Assembly (NCBI RefSeq): GCF_002042885.1
Contig: NZ_MVFY01000013.1
Location: 62,001 to 126,000, forward strand
Reading direction: 5' to 3'
Source: Citrobacter portucalensis
Lineage (GTDB): Bacteria; Pseudomonadota; Gammaproteobacteria; Enterobacterales; Enterobacteriaceae
DNA length: 64,000 nucleotides
The notes under the pieces were generated by a model. That model saw nothing but the letters and a program-made list of their open reading frames with translations. It was not told where the DNA came from and did no database searches. The translations under genes were made by a program, and so were the position numbers. Below, one piece after another: positions 18,261-27,858 of this stretch (position 1 is the first letter of the stretch; every line of letters starts with the position of its first letter).

Positions 18261-18314
18261 TAAGGGACATGATTATCTGAGATTCGGCGGTAAAAAACGT
18301 TGATAGCTTTCGCG

Positions 18315-19163
18315 TTACTGGAGGCGGCTTGCCACAACGAGATCGCGCCCCTGACGAATATCGCGTGGTGACCACTTGAACTCACGGCGAAAAAGCGTCG
18401 AAAAGTGGTTACTGTCGCCGAATCCGCAGAGATAAGCGATGTCTGTCACGCTGTCATCACTGTGGCGAAGCAGATGCCGGGCCTTGATCAGCCGCAAGCG
18501 GTTAAGGTAGCGCTGCGGCGTCAATCCGGTTTGCTGTTTGAGCTGGCGATGCAGAGTGCGCAAAGAGAGGGAAAACTTCTCAGCCAGCGCCTCCCAACAC
18601 ACCTCGTCGGCAAAGTTATCTTCCAGCCACGCCATCAGGAGGTTAAGCCGCGCGTCGTTATCGGTCGCAGCTTCCATCAGGCTGCTTTTACGCAGCAGCA
18701 CCAGCAGTTGCATAAACAGGATCTCGCGATTTGCCGCCGTTGGTGTATCCATCCCCTCACCGAGCGCTTCCATCTGCCCCACCAGTTGTCGAACCTGCTG
18801 CAATACCCCCTGATTCACCCGCCAATGGGAGGGATACTGCCCGTTCTGTTCCTGAGGTAAAAGCTGATTCAGCCCAGCCAGAAATTGAAACGCATCCGGA
18901 GAGCGATACAACACATTGGTCAGGCACAGATTGTCAGTATGTTCATATAAATGCCGGTCATGATCGCGAACGAAACACACCGTACCGCCGCTGATGGTGT
19001 AAGGCTGCCCGTTGAACACATGGATCCCCGTTCCATGTTCGACCACCACAATTTCATGAAAATCATGATGATGCTCTGGAAACGCAGGTTGAGGAAGCCG
19101 CGGTTCAATAGCCACTGGCGCTTTACCTGTCGGAAAAAAATCCACGCAATGCAATACCGTCAT
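18315..19163 (-). CDS. rhaS: L-rhamnose regulator RhaS (AraC family)
   Basis: 282 residues (E. coli 278). An N-terminal cupin domain ([25 protein letters not shown] and on) is followed by a C-terminal AraC-type DNA-binding domain at about 175-275, with [19 protein letters not shown] and [17 protein letters not shown]. RhaS with L-rhamnose activates rhaBAD and rhaT. The ATG at 19163 has AAGGA upstream and matches the E. coli start MTVLH; an upstream frame adds seven residues. The C-terminus (DLVVASRLQ) is slightly longer than in E. coli. It is divergent from rhaB. Confidence 0.96.
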   Translation of the reverse strand: MTVLHCVDFFPTGKAPVAIEPRLPQPAFPEHHHDFHEIVVVEHGTGIHVFNGQPYTISGGTVCFVRDHDRHLYEHTDNLCLTNVLYRSPDAFQFLAGLNQLLPQEQNGQYPSHWRVNQGVLQQVRQLVGQMEALGEGMDTPTAANREILFMQLLVLLRKSSLMEAATDNDARLNLLMAWLEDNFADEVCWEALAEKFSLSLRTLHRQLKQQTGLTPQRYLNRLRLIKARHLLRHSDDSVTDIAYLCGFGDSNHFSTLFRREFKWSPRDIRQGRDLVVASRLQ

Positions 19164-19466
19164 GATGACATCCTTCCCGATCAAATGAACATGGCTGAAT
19201 AGTAATTAAGGGTTATCACCCTCACCTTAAATTTTTGACGCCAAAGTGCGTAAACACGGTCAATTCTTCAAGAAATGGCGGGAAAGATCGCGAATTGCGG
19301 AAGGCGTCACATCCGCTAAAACAGGTCCTATTAATAGAAATTGTGAACAGCGTCACGTTCACCTTTGCCATGTTGCCAGCCGCTAATTGTGGCTGTCACT
19401 GTCAAGAAGGTACGCTTTATCTGGGGTTCTTAGACTGAGTACAATAAAACTCAGAAGGACCTCGCT
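19164..19466. promoter_or_regulatory. rhaSR/rhaBAD divergent control region
   Basis: A 303-base gene-free gap between the divergent rhaS and rhaB. In E. coli it holds RhaR, RhaS and CRP sites, and the same layout is expected. The clearest element is the CRP site at 19342-19357. An AGAAGGA ribosome site precedes rhaB. I saw no leader peptide or RNA gene. Confidence 0.8.
19342..19357. promoter_or_regulatory. CRP-cAMP site in the rhaS-rhaB gap
   Basis: TGTGA-ACAGCG-TCACG differs from the CRP core TGTGA-N6-TCACA at only one base. It is centred in the divergent region, where CRP activates both rhaSR and rhaBAD in E. coli. Confidence 0.8.
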
Positions 19467-20936
19467 ATGACTTTTCGCCATTGTGTCGCAGTCGATCTCG
19501 GCGCATCCAGTGGGCGCGTAATGCTGGCGCGTTACGACAGTGAACACCGCTCCCTGACGCTACGTGAAATCCACCGCTTCATGAACTGCCTGCAAAAAAC
19601 AGACGGTTTTGACACCTGGGACATCGACAGCCTGGAAAACGATATTCGTCTTGGCCTGAAAAAAGTCTGCGATGAAGGCATTCGGATAGACAGCATCGGC
19701 ATTGATACCTGGGGCGTGGATTACGTTCTGATCGATAACATCGGTCAACGTGTCGGTCTGCCGGTCTCTTACCGTGACAGCCGCACGACCGGCATTATGG
19801 CGCAGGCGATGGAGCAGCCGGGTAAAGGTGAAATTTACCGCCGTAGCGGCATTCAGTTTCTGCCCTTTAACACCCTGTATCAACTGCGTGCGCTGGTTGA
19901 ACAGCAGCCAGAACTGCTCCCGCAGGTGGCCCATGCCCTGCTGATCCCCGACTACTTCAGCTTTCGCCTGACCGACAAAATGAACTGGGAATACACCAAC
20001 GCCACCACCACCCAGCTAGTCAATATCAATACCGACGACTGGGATGACACACTGCTGGCGTGGACCGGGGCAGACAAAGCCTGGTTTGGTCGCCCGACGC
20101 ATCCAGGGAACGTGATCGGCCACTGGATTTGCCCACAGAAAAACCAAATTCCGGTTGTCGCCGTCGCCAGTCACGACACGGCCAGCGCGGTCATTGCTTC
20201 TCCGCTGGCCGACAAAAACAGCGCCTATCTCTCTTCCGGGACCTGGTCGCTGATGGGCTTTGAGAGCAGAACACCGTATACCAACGATGCGGCGCTGGCG
20301 GCGAATATTACCAACGAAGGCGGCGCGGAAGGACGCTACCGTGTCCTGAAAAATATTATGGGGCTGTGGCTGCTCCAGCGCGTATTAAAAGAGCACCAGA
20401 TTACCGACCTGCCAACGCTTATCAGCCAAACGCAAGCGCTGCCGGCCTGCCAGTTCCTGATAAACCCGAACGACGATCGCTTTATCAACCCCGACGATAT
20501 GAGTGCAGAAATTCAGGCAGCATGCCGTGAATCAGGCCAACCCGTTCCCCTGCAAAACGCCGAACTGGCGCGCTGTATCTTCGACAGCCTGGCGTTGCTG
20601 TACGCCGACATCCTGCAAGAACTGGCACAACTGCGTGGTGCAGCATTTAGCCAACTGCACATTGTCGGTGGCGGCTGCCAGAACACCTTACTGAACCAGC
20701 TATGTGCGGATGCCTGCGGTATTCGCGTGATGTCCGGGCCGATTGAGGCTTCCACGCTCGGCAATATTGGCATCCAACTGATGACGCTGGACGAGCTGAA
20801 CAACGTCGATGATTTCCGTCAGGTGGTGCGCGCCAACTACGAACTGACCACCTTCATTCCCAATCCTGAAAGTGAAATTGCCCGCTACCAGGCGCAGTTT
20901 CAATCACTACGACAGACAAAGGAGCTTTGCGCATGA
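19467..20936 (+). CDS. rhaB: L-rhamnulokinase
   Basis: 489 residues, FGGY carbohydrate kinase family, same length as E. coli RhaB. It phosphorylates L-rhamnulose to L-rhamnulose 1-phosphate with ATP. Visible features are the N-terminal phosphate-binding motif ([13 protein letters not shown], 8-20), the substrate region [11 protein letters not shown] near 80 with a catalytic Asp (SHDTASAV near 237), and the second ATP motif ([17 protein letters not shown] near 400). It is the first gene of rhaBAD; rhaA begins inside its stop codon (ATGA). Confidence 0.97.
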   Translation: MTFRHCVAVDLGASSGRVMLARYDSEHRSLTLREIHRFMNCLQKTDGFDTWDIDSLENDIRLGLKKVCDEGIRIDSIGIDTWGVDYVLIDNIGQRVGLPVSYRDSRTTGIMAQAMEQPGKGEIYRRSGIQFLPFNTLYQLRALVEQQPELLPQVAHALLIPDYFSFRLTDKMNWEYTNATTTQLVNINTDDWDDTLLAWTGADKAWFGRPTHPGNVIGHWICPQKNQIPVVAVASHDTASAVIASPLADKNSAYLSSGTWSLMGFESRTPYTNDAALAANITNEGGAEGRYRVLKNIMGLWLLQRVLKEHQITDLPTLISQTQALPACQFLINPNDDRFINPDDMSAEIQAACRESGQPVPLQNAELARCIFDSLALLYADILQELAQLRGAAFSQLHIVGGGCQNTLLNQLCADACGIRVMSGPIEASTLGNIGIQLMTLDELNNVDDFRQVVRANYELTTFIPNPESEIARYQAQFQSLRQTKELCA

Positions 20937-22192
20937 CCACTCAACTTGAACAAGCCTGGGAACTGGCAAAACTGCGTTTCGCCGCGGTAGGCATTGATGT
21001 CGAGGCGGCCTTACGCCAGCTCGATCGTCTGCCGGTCTCCATGCACTGCTGGCAGGGCGATGATGTCGCCGGTTTCGAAAATCCGGAAGGCTCGCTCACT
21101 GGCGGTATTCAGGCTACCGGTAACTATCCGGGTAAAGCGCGTAACGCCACCGAACTGCGGGCCGATCTGGAGCAGGCGCTGAGCCTGATTCCTGGTCCAA
21201 AACGTCTGAATTTGCACGCGATCTATCTGGAATCTGATACGCCGGTTGCCCGCGACCAAATCAAACCTGAGCACTTTAAAAACTGGGTGGAGTGGGCGAA
21301 AGCGAACCAGTTAGGGCTGGATTTCAACCCATCCTGCTTCTCACACCCGCTGAGCGCCGACGGTTTCACGCTGGCGCACGCCGACGACACCATTCGCCAG
21401 TTTTGGATCGATCACTGCAAAGCCAGCCGTCGCGTCTCGGCGTATTTTGGCGAGCAGTTGGGTACACCATCGGTGATGAACATCTGGATCCCGGATGGCA
21501 TGAAAGACATCACCGTTGACCGTTTAGCGCCGCGCCAGCGTCTGCTGGACGCACTGGACGAAGTGATCAGCGAGAAACTCGACCCAGCGCACCATATCGA
21601 TGCCGTCGAAAGCAAGCTGTTTGGCATCGGTGCGGAAAGCTACACCGTGGGCTCTAACGAGTTCTACATGGGTTACGCCACCAGCCGCCAGACCGCACTG
21701 TGTCTGGATGCGGGCCACTTCCATCCGACTGAAGTGATCTCCGACAAAATTTCCGCCGCCATGCTGTATGTACCACGCCTGCTGCTGCACGTCAGCCGTC
21801 CGGTGCGCTGGGACAGCGATCACGTGGTGCTGCTGGATGATGAAACTCAGGCGATTGCCAGCGAGATCGTTCGCCACAACCTGTTCGACCGCGTACACAT
21901 TGGCCTCGACTTCTTCGACGCCTCCATTAACCGCATCGCCGCGTGGGTGATCGGCACCCGCAATATGAAAAAAGCCCTGCTGCGCGCGCTGTTAGAACCC
22001 ACCGAGCAACTGCGTCAGCTCGAAGCCAGCGGCGACTACACCGCACGTCTGGCCCTGCTGGAAGAGCAAAAATCGCTGCCGTGGCAGGCCGTCTGGGAGA
22101 TGTATTGCCAGCGCCACGACACGCCTGCGGGCAGCCAGTGGCTGGACAGCGTGCGCGCTTATGAAAAAGAGATTTTGAGCAAACGTAGCTAA
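20933..22192 (+). CDS. rhaA: L-rhamnose isomerase
   Basis: 419 residues, the E. coli length. It is a metal-dependent TIM-barrel enzyme converting L-rhamnose to L-rhamnulose. Key conserved stretches are [38 protein letters not shown] (metal-binding His/Asp cluster) and [16 protein letters not shown]. The ATG at 20933 has AAGGAG eight bases upstream and overlaps the rhaB stop; two further upstream codons are in frame but lack spacing for a ribosome site. A BIME separates it from rhaD. Confidence 0.97.
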   Translation: MTTQLEQAWELAKLRFAAVGIDVEAALRQLDRLPVSMHCWQGDDVAGFENPEGSLTGGIQATGNYPGKARNATELRADLEQALSLIPGPKRLNLHAIYLESDTPVARDQIKPEHFKNWVEWAKANQLGLDFNPSCFSHPLSADGFTLAHADDTIRQFWIDHCKASRRVSAYFGEQLGTPSVMNIWIPDGMKDITVDRLAPRQRLLDALDEVISEKLDPAHHIDAVESKLFGIGAESYTVGSNEFYMGYATSRQTALCLDAGHFHPTEVISDKISAAMLYVPRLLLHVSRPVRWDSDHVVLLDDETQAIASEIVRHNLFDRVHIGLDFFDASINRIAAWVIGTRNMKKALLRALLEPTEQLRQLEASGDYTARLALLEEQKSLPWQAVWEMYCQRHDTPAGSQWLDSVRAYEKEILSKRS

Positions 22193-22207
22193 CCGTGACG
22201 CCAGGCT

Positions 22208-22291
22208 TGTAGGCTGGATAAGACGCCCCGCGTCGCCATCCGGCAATAAATGAAACACGATTGCCGGATGGCGCTTCGCTTATCCGGCCTA
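22208..22291. repeat. REP/BIME between rhaA and rhaD
   Basis: Inverted REP pair, GTAGGCTGGATAAGAC...GCCATCCGGC and GCCGGATGGCGCTTCGC...TATCCGGCCTAC, inside the rhaBAD operon. Confidence 0.88.
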
Positions 22292-22335
22292 CGTAAGACC
22301 CGATAACGTTCGGGCAATAAACAGGAACACCGAAC

Positions 22336-23163
22336 ATGCAAAAAATTACGACTTCCTGGTTCGTCCAGGGGATGATCAAAGCCACTTCTGATGCGTGGCT
22401 GAAAGGCTGGGACGAGCGTAATGGCGGCAACCTGACGCTGCGTCTTGATGAAGCAGATATCGCGCCGTTTAGCGCCGATTTCCACGAAAAACCACGCTAT
22501 ATTGCGCTAAGTCAGCCGATGCCGCTGCTGGCAAACACACCGTTTATCGTCACCGGTTCCGGTAAGTTTTTCCGTAACGTCCAGCTCGATCCCGCGGCAA
22601 ACTTGGGCGTGGTACAAGTAGACAGCGACGGTGCGGGCTACCACATCCTCTGGGGCCTGACCCACGAGGCCGTGCCGACCTCTGAACTGCCGGCTCACTT
22701 TCTCTCTCACTGCGAACGCATTAAAGCGACGAACGGTAAAGACCGCGTGATCATGCACTGCCATGCCACCAACCTGATCGCTCTGACCTACGTACTGGAA
22801 AACAACACAGCGCTGATTACCCGCAAGCTGTGGGAAGGCAGCACCGAGTGCCTGGTGGTGTTCCCGGATGGCGTTGGCATTCTGCCGTGGATGGTGCCGG
22901 GTACAGATGAAATTGGTCAGGCTACCGCCGAGGAAATGCAGAAACACTCGCTGGTACTTTGGCCGTTCCACGGCGTGTTCGGAAGCGGACCTACCCTCGA
23001 CGAAGCGTTCGGTTTGATAGATACCGCAGAGAAATCCGCCGAAGTTCTGGTCAAAATCTTTTCGATGGGCGGTATGAAGCAGACCATCTCACGTGAAGAG
23101 CTGGTCGCACTTGGCAAACGCTTTGGTGTTACGCCGCTGGCAAGCGCCATAGAGCTGTACTGA
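22336..23163 (+). CDS. rhaD: L-rhamnulose-1-phosphate aldolase
   Basis: 275 residues (E. coli 274), class II zinc aldolase. It cleaves L-rhamnulose 1-phosphate to dihydroxyacetone phosphate and L-lactaldehyde. Zinc ligands His141 and His143 (MHCHATN) and catalytic Glu117 (PTSELPAH) are in the expected places, with the third His in WPFHGVFG. The phosphate-binding GNLTLR and TGSGKFF stretches are present. It follows rhaA after a BIME-containing gap and precedes the lactaldehyde reductase-like gene that would use its product. Confidence 0.97.
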   Translation: MQKITTSWFVQGMIKATSDAWLKGWDERNGGNLTLRLDEADIAPFSADFHEKPRYIALSQPMPLLANTPFIVTGSGKFFRNVQLDPAANLGVVQVDSDGAGYHILWGLTHEAVPTSELPAHFLSHCERIKATNGKDRVIMHCHATNLIALTYVLENNTALITRKLWEGSTECLVVFPDGVGILPWMVPGTDEIGQATAEEMQKHSLVLWPFHGVFGSGPTLDEAFGLIDTAEKSAEVLVKIFSMGGMKQTISREELVALGKRFGVTPLASAIELY

Positions 23164-23179
23164 TACCTCCCAACACAAC

Positions 23180-23210
23180 GCCGGATGCGGCTTCGCTTTA
23201 TCCGGCCTAC
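23180..23210. repeat. Single REP unit after rhaD
   Basis: GCCGGATGCGGCTTCGC...TATCCGGCCTAC, one REP unit in the 71-base gap before the fucO-like gene. Confidence 0.85.
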
Positions 23211-23234
23211 AGGATTTTATTATTAAGGAGAATA

Positions 23235-24386
23235 ATGATGAGCTTTATGTTGGCACTGCCAAAAATTAGCCTGCATGGCGCCGGCGCGATTGCCGATATG
23301 GTGAATCTCGTGGCGAATAAACAATGGGGCAAAGCGCTGATCGTCACCGATGGTCAACTGGTAAAACTGGGCCTGCTGGATAGCCTGTTTGCCGCGCTGG
23401 ATAAACATCAAATGTCTTACCACTTGTTTGATGAAGTATTCCCGAACCCGACAGAAGAGCTGGTACAAAAAGGTTTTGCAGCCTATCAGAACGCAGAATG
23501 TGACTACATCATCGCCTTCGGTGGCGGCAGCCCGATCGATACCGCCAAAGCGGTGAAAATCCTGACAGCCAACCCTGGCCCTTCTACCACTTACTCCGGC
23601 GTGGGCAAAGTGAAAAATGCTGGCGTCCCGCTGGTCGCCATCAACACTACCGCCGGTACGGCAGCAGAGATGACCAGCAACGCGGTCATTATCGACTCTG
23701 CCCGTAAGGTTAAAGAGGTGATCATCGACCCGAATATCATCCCGGACATCGCTGTGGATGATGCCAGCGTAATGCTGGAAATCCCGGCCTCCGTCACCGC
23801 CGCAACCGGTATGGACGCCCTGACCCACGCGGTGGAAGCCTATGTTTCCGTTGGTGCTCATCCGCTCACCGACGCTAACGCACTGGAAGCGATTCGCCTG
23901 ATCAACCTGTGGCTACCAAAAGCGGTCGACGACGGTCATAACCTCGAAGCTCGTGAGCAAATGGCGTTTGGTCAGTATCTGGCGGGGATGGCATTTAACA
24001 GCGCTGGTCTGGGTCTGGTGCATGCGCTGGCGCACCAGCCGGGCGCAACCCATAATCTGCCACACGGCGTCTGCAACGCCATCCTGCTGCCGGTAATCGA
24101 AAACTTTAACCGTCCGAACGCCGTAGCGCGCTTTGCCCGCGTGGCGCAGGCGATGGGCGTCGATACCCGTGACATGAGCGATGAAGCGGCAAGTATGGAG
24201 GCCATCAACGCGATTCGTGCACTCAGCAAGCGTGTTGGTATTCCTGTGGGCTTTAGTTCCCTTGGCGTGACGAAAGAGGATATTGAAGGCTGGCTGGATA
24301 AAGCGTTGGCCGATCCGTGTGCGCCATGCAACCCGCGCACCGCCAGCCGCGACGAGGTCCGTGAGCTGTATCTGGAGGCGTTATGA
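23235..24386 (+). CDS. Iron-dependent alcohol dehydrogenase, lactaldehyde reductase (FucO-like)
   Basis: 383 residues of the group III iron-containing alcohol dehydrogenase family. The NAD-binding [10 protein letters not shown] (96-105), [10 protein letters not shown] and the metal ligands Asp194, His198, His263 and His277 are intact. It lies between rhaD and rhaM, where its expected reaction is reduction of L-lactaldehyde to L-propanediol, the fermentative fate of rhamnose carbon. E. coli K-12 lacks it here and relies on fucO of the fucose regulon; Salmonella has such a gene in its rha operon. AAGGAG precedes a double ATG, so the second (23238) could be the true start. It overlaps rhaM by four bases. 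Confidence 0.88.
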   Translation: MMSFMLALPKISLHGAGAIADMVNLVANKQWGKALIVTDGQLVKLGLLDSLFAALDKHQMSYHLFDEVFPNPTEELVQKGFAAYQNAECDYIIAFGGGSPIDTAKAVKILTANPGPSTTYSGVGKVKNAGVPLVAINTTAGTAAEMTSNAVIIDSARKVKEVIIDPNIIPDIAVDDASVMLEIPASVTAATGMDALTHAVEAYVSVGAHPLTDANALEAIRLINLWLPKAVDDGHNLEAREQMAFGQYLAGMAFNSAGLGLVHALAHQPGATHNLPHGVCNAILLPVIENFNRPNAVARFARVAQAMGVDTRDMSDEAASMEAINAIRALSKRVGIPVGFSSLGVTKEDIEGWLDKALADPCAPCNPRTASRDEVRELYLEAL

Positions 24387-24697
24387 TCCGTAAGGCCTTT
24401 GTGATGCAGGTGAATGCCGACGCGCACGTTGAATATCAACGTCGGCACAATCCCATCTGGCCAGAGCTGGAAGCGGTGCTGAAAGAGCACGGCGCCCATC
24501 ACTACGCGATTTATCTCGATCAGGCGCGCAATCTGCTGTTCGCCACCGTTGAGATTGAGTCCGAAGAACGCTGGAATGCCGTTGCCAGCACCGACGTTTG
24601 CCAACGTTGGTGGAAGCATATGCGTGACGTAATGCCAGCAAACCCGGACAACAGCCCGGTTAGCGCAGAGCTAAAAGAAGTGTTTTATTTGCAATAG
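24383..24697 (+). CDS. rhaM: L-rhamnose mutarotase
   Basis: 104 residues, nearly identical to E. coli RhaM. It interconverts the alpha and beta anomers of L-rhamnose so that the isomerase gets its preferred form. The ferredoxin-like fold has the conserved [23 protein letters not shown] start, catalytic His in HHYAIYLD, and the C-terminal [17 protein letters not shown]. Its ATG overlaps the stop of the lactaldehyde reductase-like gene (ATGA). It is the last gene of the rha operon and is followed by a REP unit. Confidence 0.97.
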   Translation: MIRKAFVMQVNADAHVEYQRRHNPIWPELEAVLKEHGAHHYAIYLDQARNLLFATVEIESEERWNAVASTDVCQRWWKHMRDVMPANPDNSPVSAELKEVFYLQ

Positions 24698-24701
24698 ACT
24701 T

Positions 24702-24738
24702 GTAGGCCGGATAAGGCGCTAACGCGCCGCATCCGGCA
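24702..24738. repeat. REP unit after rhaM
   Basis: GTAGGCCGGATAAGGCGC...GCGCCGCATCCGGC, one REP unit between the rha operon and the convergent HTH-cupin gene. Confidence 0.85.
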
Positions 24739-24754
24739 CAACGCAACAGAACAG

Positions 24755-25303
24755 TTAGTTCTGCTCAGAAACCAGAATCGCCTGGGTGTCAGGCTCCAGC
24801 GCTTTAAAAATATGCGCCCGATCGGCGGGGTAACAAATATAGTCCCCCTCACCTAACTCCTCCGGCGCTTCCGTCAATCCTACCATCGCCTTACCCTGCG
24901 TCACGATGATGTGTTCAACCGATCCAGGTGGATGCGGCTGTGAAATACGATCCGCGCCCGGCTGCGTCAGCAGCAGATAGATATCCCGCCGCGCCCCCGG
25001 CGGGCAGGCGGCCAGTAAAATGGCCTGGTAGTGGGCCTGCTCAGCCACCACCTTTGTTCCTTCGCCGCGGCGAATCACCTGCGTTTTTTGTTCCTGCGGC
25101 TCCAGCAGGCGAGCAAAGGGAATATCTAACGCCACACACAGCGACCAGAGCGTTTCCAGGCTAGGATTGCCATTGCCCGCTTCCAATTGCGAGAGTGTCG
25201 ATTTTGCAATCCCTGCGCGACGGGCAATCTCTGCCAATGACAAACCGGTGCGCTGACGTTCACGCACAAGGCTTTTCGCGATCATACTGATGGGCTGGGT
25301 CAT
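24755..25303 (-). CDS. XRE-cupin transcriptional regulator
   Basis: 182 residues. An N-terminal XRE helix-turn-helix (about 8-62: GLSLAEIARRAGIAKSTLSQLEAG) is followed by a C-terminal cupin domain (about 105-178; PPGSVEHIIVTQGKAMVGL, GDYICYPADRAH). Such proteins are usually local repressors with a small-molecule-binding cupin. It is divergent from the azlCD pair. The 101-base gap holds an exact palindrome, TCGAACGA-T-TCGTTCGA, and a second copy of its ATTCGTTCGA half, the likely operators. The ATG has GGAG six bases upstream. The ligand is unknown; an amino acid exported by AzlCD is plausible. Confidence 0.85.
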   Translation of the reverse strand: MTQPISMIAKSLVRERQRTGLSLAEIARRAGIAKSTLSQLEAGNGNPSLETLWSLCVALDIPFARLLEPQEQKTQVIRRGEGTKVVAEQAHYQAILLAACPPGARRDIYLLLTQPGADRISQPHPPGSVEHIIVTQGKAMVGLTEAPEELGEGDYICYPADRAHIFKALEPDTQAILVSEQN

Positions 25304-25325
25304 TCACGACTCCATGTTCTCTATA

Positions 25326-25342
25326 TCGAACGATTCGTTCGA
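25326..25342. promoter_or_regulatory. Operator of the XRE-cupin regulator, first copy
   Basis: TCGAACGA-T-TCGTTCGA is a perfect inverted repeat with eight-base arms, 22 bases upstream of the regulator start. Its right half, ATTCGTTCGA, recurs at 25380-25389, exactly 47 bases away, next to the azlC start. Confidence 0.7.
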
Positions 25343-25379
25343 CTTGTAATATTAACTGGTCGCGTTCATTATAATGGAA

Positions 25380-25389
25380 ATTCGTTCGA
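25380..25389. promoter_or_regulatory. Operator half-site near azlC
   Basis: ATTCGTTCGA repeats the half-site of the palindrome at 25326-25342 in the same orientation, 15 bases before the azlC ATG. Confidence 0.5.
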
Positions 25390-25404
25390 TATGGCTAAAA
25401 CGGT

Positions 25405-26064
25405 ATGAAACATTATTTTTCCAGTCTCAAAAGCGACACGATAAAAGCAATATTTTTAGTCTGTCTGGCCGTCGGCGTAGTCGGCATGTCATACGGCTCG
25501 TTGGCGATGGCCTACGGCTTCCCGCTGTGGGTGCCGTTTGTGCTTTCGATTACGGTACTGGCGGGTGCGTCCGAGTTTATGTTTATCGGTATCGTCGCCA
25601 GCGGCGGTAACCCACTGGCGGCAGCGGCTGCCGGTTTACTGGTCAACGCCCGACACGTGCCGTTTGGCGTCACGGTGCGCGATCTGGTGGGCTCCCGGGC
25701 TGCGAGTTTCCTCGGCTGTCATATCATGAACGACGAAAGCGTAGTCTTTGGCCTGTCGCAAAAAACGCCCGAACAACGTAAAGCCGCCTTCTGGCTGTGC
25801 GGTCTGGGCGTCGCGCTTTTCTGGCCTGTTGGCACACTGATCGGCGCGGGCGTCGGCAAACTGCTCCCCGCCCCGGAAACCATCGGTCTGGATGCCGTCT
25901 TCCCTGCAATTTTATTAGCCTTAGTGGTCCCGGCCTTTAAAAACCGCACCACGCTGATTCGCGCCTGTAGCGGCGCCGGGTTGTCGCTTGCCGCCATCCC
26001 CTTTGCGCCGGTCGGTTTACCTGTTTTGCTCTCACTGTTTGGCTTACTGACGAGGAAAAAATAA
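25405..26064 (+). CDS. AzlC-family amino acid exporter large subunit
   Basis: 219 residues, inner membrane, with about six or seven helices. Family hallmarks are ITVLAGASEFMFIGIVASGGN, NARHVPFGVTVRDL and the HIMNDES stretch. AzlC proteins pair with a small AzlD partner to export branched-chain amino acids or related compounds, as YgaZH exports valine in E. coli. The stop and the next start overlap (TAATG). Regulation by the divergent XRE-cupin protein is inferred from the shared operators. No strong ribosome site is visible before the ATG. The substrate is not known. Confidence 0.85.
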   Translation: MKHYFSSLKSDTIKAIFLVCLAVGVVGMSYGSLAMAYGFPLWVPFVLSITVLAGASEFMFIGIVASGGNPLAAAAAGLLVNARHVPFGVTVRDLVGSRAASFLGCHIMNDESVVFGLSQKTPEQRKAAFWLCGLGVALFWPVGTLIGAGVGKLLPAPETIGLDAVFPAILLALVVPAFKNRTTLIRACSGAGLSLAAIPFAPVGLPVLLSLFGLLTRKK

Positions 26065-26387
26065 TGGGCAACATGACGCTGTTTATCGTCGGTATCGCCA
26101 TGTTATCTCTGGGAACATATTTAATGCGTTTAGGAGGAGCGAAGCTTGGGAGCCGTTTAGCGTTCTCGGAACGCTCGCAGGCGCTGCTTTCCGACGCCGC
26201 AACGGTATTACTGTTCTCCGTTGCGCTGGCGACCACCTTTTACGAAGGTGAACACTTCGCTGGCATGGCCCGCGTGCTGGGCGTGGCTTTTGCGGTATTT
26301 CTCGCCTGGCGCAAGATGCCGCTAATCGTGGTGATCGTCGCTGCCGCAGTGGTGACCGCATTACTGCGAATGGCGGGTATAAACTAA
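26064..26387 (+). CDS. AzlD-family amino acid exporter small subunit
   Basis: 107 residues with four predicted membrane helices. The family pattern GTYLMRLGGAKLGSRLAFSERSQALL and AFAVFLAWRKMPLIVVIVAAA matches AzlD/YgaH. It starts one base inside the azlC stop codon, so the two are co-translated and presumably form one exporter. A short GC-rich hairpin follows the stop and is shared with the convergent DUF1471 gene. Confidence 0.85.
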   Translation: MGNMTLFIVGIAMLSLGTYLMRLGGAKLGSRLAFSERSQALLSDAATVLLFSVALATTFYEGEHFAGMARVLGVAFAVFLAWRKMPLIVVIVAAAVVTALLRMAGIN

Positions 26388-26390
26388 AAA

Positions 26391-26407
26391 AGCGCCTCAA
26401 GGGCGCT
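26391..26407. terminator. Bidirectional hairpin between azlD and DUF1471 gene
   Basis: AGCGCC-TCAAG-GGCGCT. On the minus strand the stem is followed by TTTTTAG, so it can end the DUF1471 transcript; on the plus strand CTTTCG follows. Confidence 0.7.
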
Positions 26408-26429
26408 CTTTCGACAGTACTAAGGTATC

Positions 26430-26642
26430 TTATTTCAGCAGTTCGGCGGTCATGTGCACGCGGTTACCGGTGTATGCCTGAGTGATTTTGTAATCGCTGG
26501 CGCCCGCACGTTCAGCCTGAGCGGCGATTTTTGCTTCAGCGCTTTCCAGCGTAGAACCGGTTGCGGTCACTGTCTGAGCAGCGAAAGAACCAAAAGAAGT
26601 AGCCAGAGCAATAACTGCGACAAAAGTTTTGATGCTTTTCAT
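26430..26642 (-). CDS. Small periplasmic DUF1471 (YhcN/BhsA family) protein
   Basis: 70 residues. A signal peptide is clear (MKSIKTFVAVIALATSFGSFA, then AQTV). The mature part is one short alpha/beta DUF1471 module of about 48 residues, with TATGSTLESAEAKIAAQAERAGASDYKIT typical of the family. E. coli relatives BhsA, McbA and YhcN are stress-induced periplasmic or outer-membrane proteins affecting biofilm and copper or acid tolerance. This one is shorter than those (about 85-87 residues). AAGGG precedes the ATG. The specific role is unknown. Confidence 0.88.
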   Translation of the reverse strand: MKSIKTFVAVIALATSFGSFAAQTVTATGSTLESAEAKIAAQAERAGASDYKITQAYTGNRVHMTAELLK

Positions 26643-26771
26643 AATATAAACCCTTTAACTTAGTTGTTTGAGTAAGGCACCGTGCCTTGATGTGATAAAT
26701 AATAGGCTGATACCCGAACAACTGAAAGCGGAAGGATTTGCCAGTCTTATTCAAATTATTTGAGAGATAAG

Positions 26772-27293
26772 ATGTTACGTAATCAGGAATCACAATGGCT
26801 TGCTGGCAGCCGTAGAAAAACGCAACCGGCGGGTAATTGGTTACTTCGTCAGGGTGAACCACAAAGTAAAATTCATCTTTTACATCATGGTGTGGCTCGC
26901 GCGGTTTATCACGCGGACAACGGCGTTGAAAGGGTTAAAGAGTTCTACTTTGCCGGGGAATACTGCTTTCTGTACCTGAACTGGCTAACTAACACACCTG
27001 CCGATTACAGCCTACAAATGATCGCCGCGGGAGAAACCACTGAAATCCCCTTGGCTTTGCTTGATGCGCCGGAAAATCGGGATATTAAGATTCAGCTACT
27101 GGCCCAGCAATTGATCTACAAAGAGAAAAAAGAGCAAATGCTGCTACTCAATACCCCAGAGCAACGCTATCAGTACGTACAAACACACTTCCCGGACTGG
27201 GAGTCACAGCTCACCCAGCGCGATCTTGCCAGCTATATCGGCATTACCCCCGTTAGCCTGTCCCGTATTCGCCAGCGTCTTAACAAAGGTTAA
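26772..27293 (+). CDS. Crp/Fnr-family transcriptional regulator
   Basis: 173 residues. The N-terminal half resembles a cyclic-nucleotide-binding beta roll (GNWLLRQGEPQSKIHLLHHGVAR, FAGEYCFL). It lacks the arginine-serine cAMP-binding signature and the Fnr iron-sulfur cysteine cluster. A C-terminal helix-turn-helix (about 143-168: LTQRDLASYIGITPVSLSRIRQRL) follows the Crp pattern. So it is a Crp-fold regulator whose signal cannot be deduced. The ATG at 26772 was chosen; the frame also opens at a TTG four codons earlier. The next gene, for a YgjV-like membrane protein, is 58 bases downstream. Confidence 0.8.
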   Translation: MLRNQESQWLAGSRRKTQPAGNWLLRQGEPQSKIHLLHHGVARAVYHADNGVERVKEFYFAGEYCFLYLNWLTNTPADYSLQMIAAGETTEIPLALLDAPENRDIKIQLLAQQLIYKEKKEQMLLLNTPEQRYQYVQTHFPDWESQLTQRDLASYIGITPVSLSRIRQRLNKG

Positions 27294-27351
27294 CGCCTTA
27301 CGGTGATGTGTCGATTATTGTCCCGTCACTCTTTAATAGATGGCGACCACA

Positions 27352-27858
27352 ATGAACGCATTTCTTCTTTCTCAGATGCTGGCTGGCATCAGCTTCTTAC
27401 TGGATATTTCCGCTTTTCATTTTCAACGCCGGGCTATCACTTTAACGCTGCTCACCAGCTCTACTTCTCTGTTAGCTATCCATTTCTATCTTTTGGATCA
27501 ACACGCTGCGGCTGGGTTAATGATCATTGCCGCATGCCGCTACGCGACAGCCATCGTCACGTTTCACCGCTGGGTGATGTGGGGATTTATGCTGGGGTCG
27601 CTGCTGTGTAGCATTTATCTTTGGCAAAATCTGTCGAGTATTTTGCCGCTGATGGGAAGCCTGCTGATGACCTTTGCGTCATTTCAAAAACGCAGCGGAA
27701 AATTACGGGGATACACCTTGTGTGGCAGCCTGTGTTGGCTGCTGAACAATGTGATTGTTGGCTCGCCAGTTGCCGTAATCATGGAACTGGCATTTTCCGG
27801 CAGTATTCTGGCCGCCTGGTGGCGTCACTGCGCGACCAGACGTTGCGGATGCGTATAG
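27352..27858 (+). CDS. YgjV-like inner-membrane protein
   Basis: About 168 residues with five or six membrane helices. It aligns by eye with E. coli YgjV (LAQ/LSQ start, VIGTIVSTWALF against [24 protein letters not shown] against [12 protein letters not shown]). The family function is unknown. I took the ATG at 27352, which aligns with the YgjV N-terminus; an ATG four codons upstream (27340) is also possible, and neither has a good ribosome site. The 3' end overlaps the convergent fdhD gene by 34 bases, which is unusual. Location next to a Crp-like regulator suggests a two-gene accessory unit. Confidence 0.72.
   Translation: MNAFLLSQMLAGISFLLDISAFHFQRRAITLTLLTSSTSLLAIHFYLLDQHAAAGLMIIAACRYATAIVTFHRWVMWGFMLGSLLCSIYLWQNLSSILPLMGSLLMTFASFQKRSGKLRGYTLCGSLCWLLNNVIVGSPVAVIMELAFSGSILAAWWRHCATRRCGCV

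Noticed and set aside
22208-24738. Repeated palindromic units considered as a possible CRISPR array
   Set aside because: They are scattered REP elements with the GCCGGATGG...TATCCGGC core, not direct repeats with regular spacers, and no cas genes are present.
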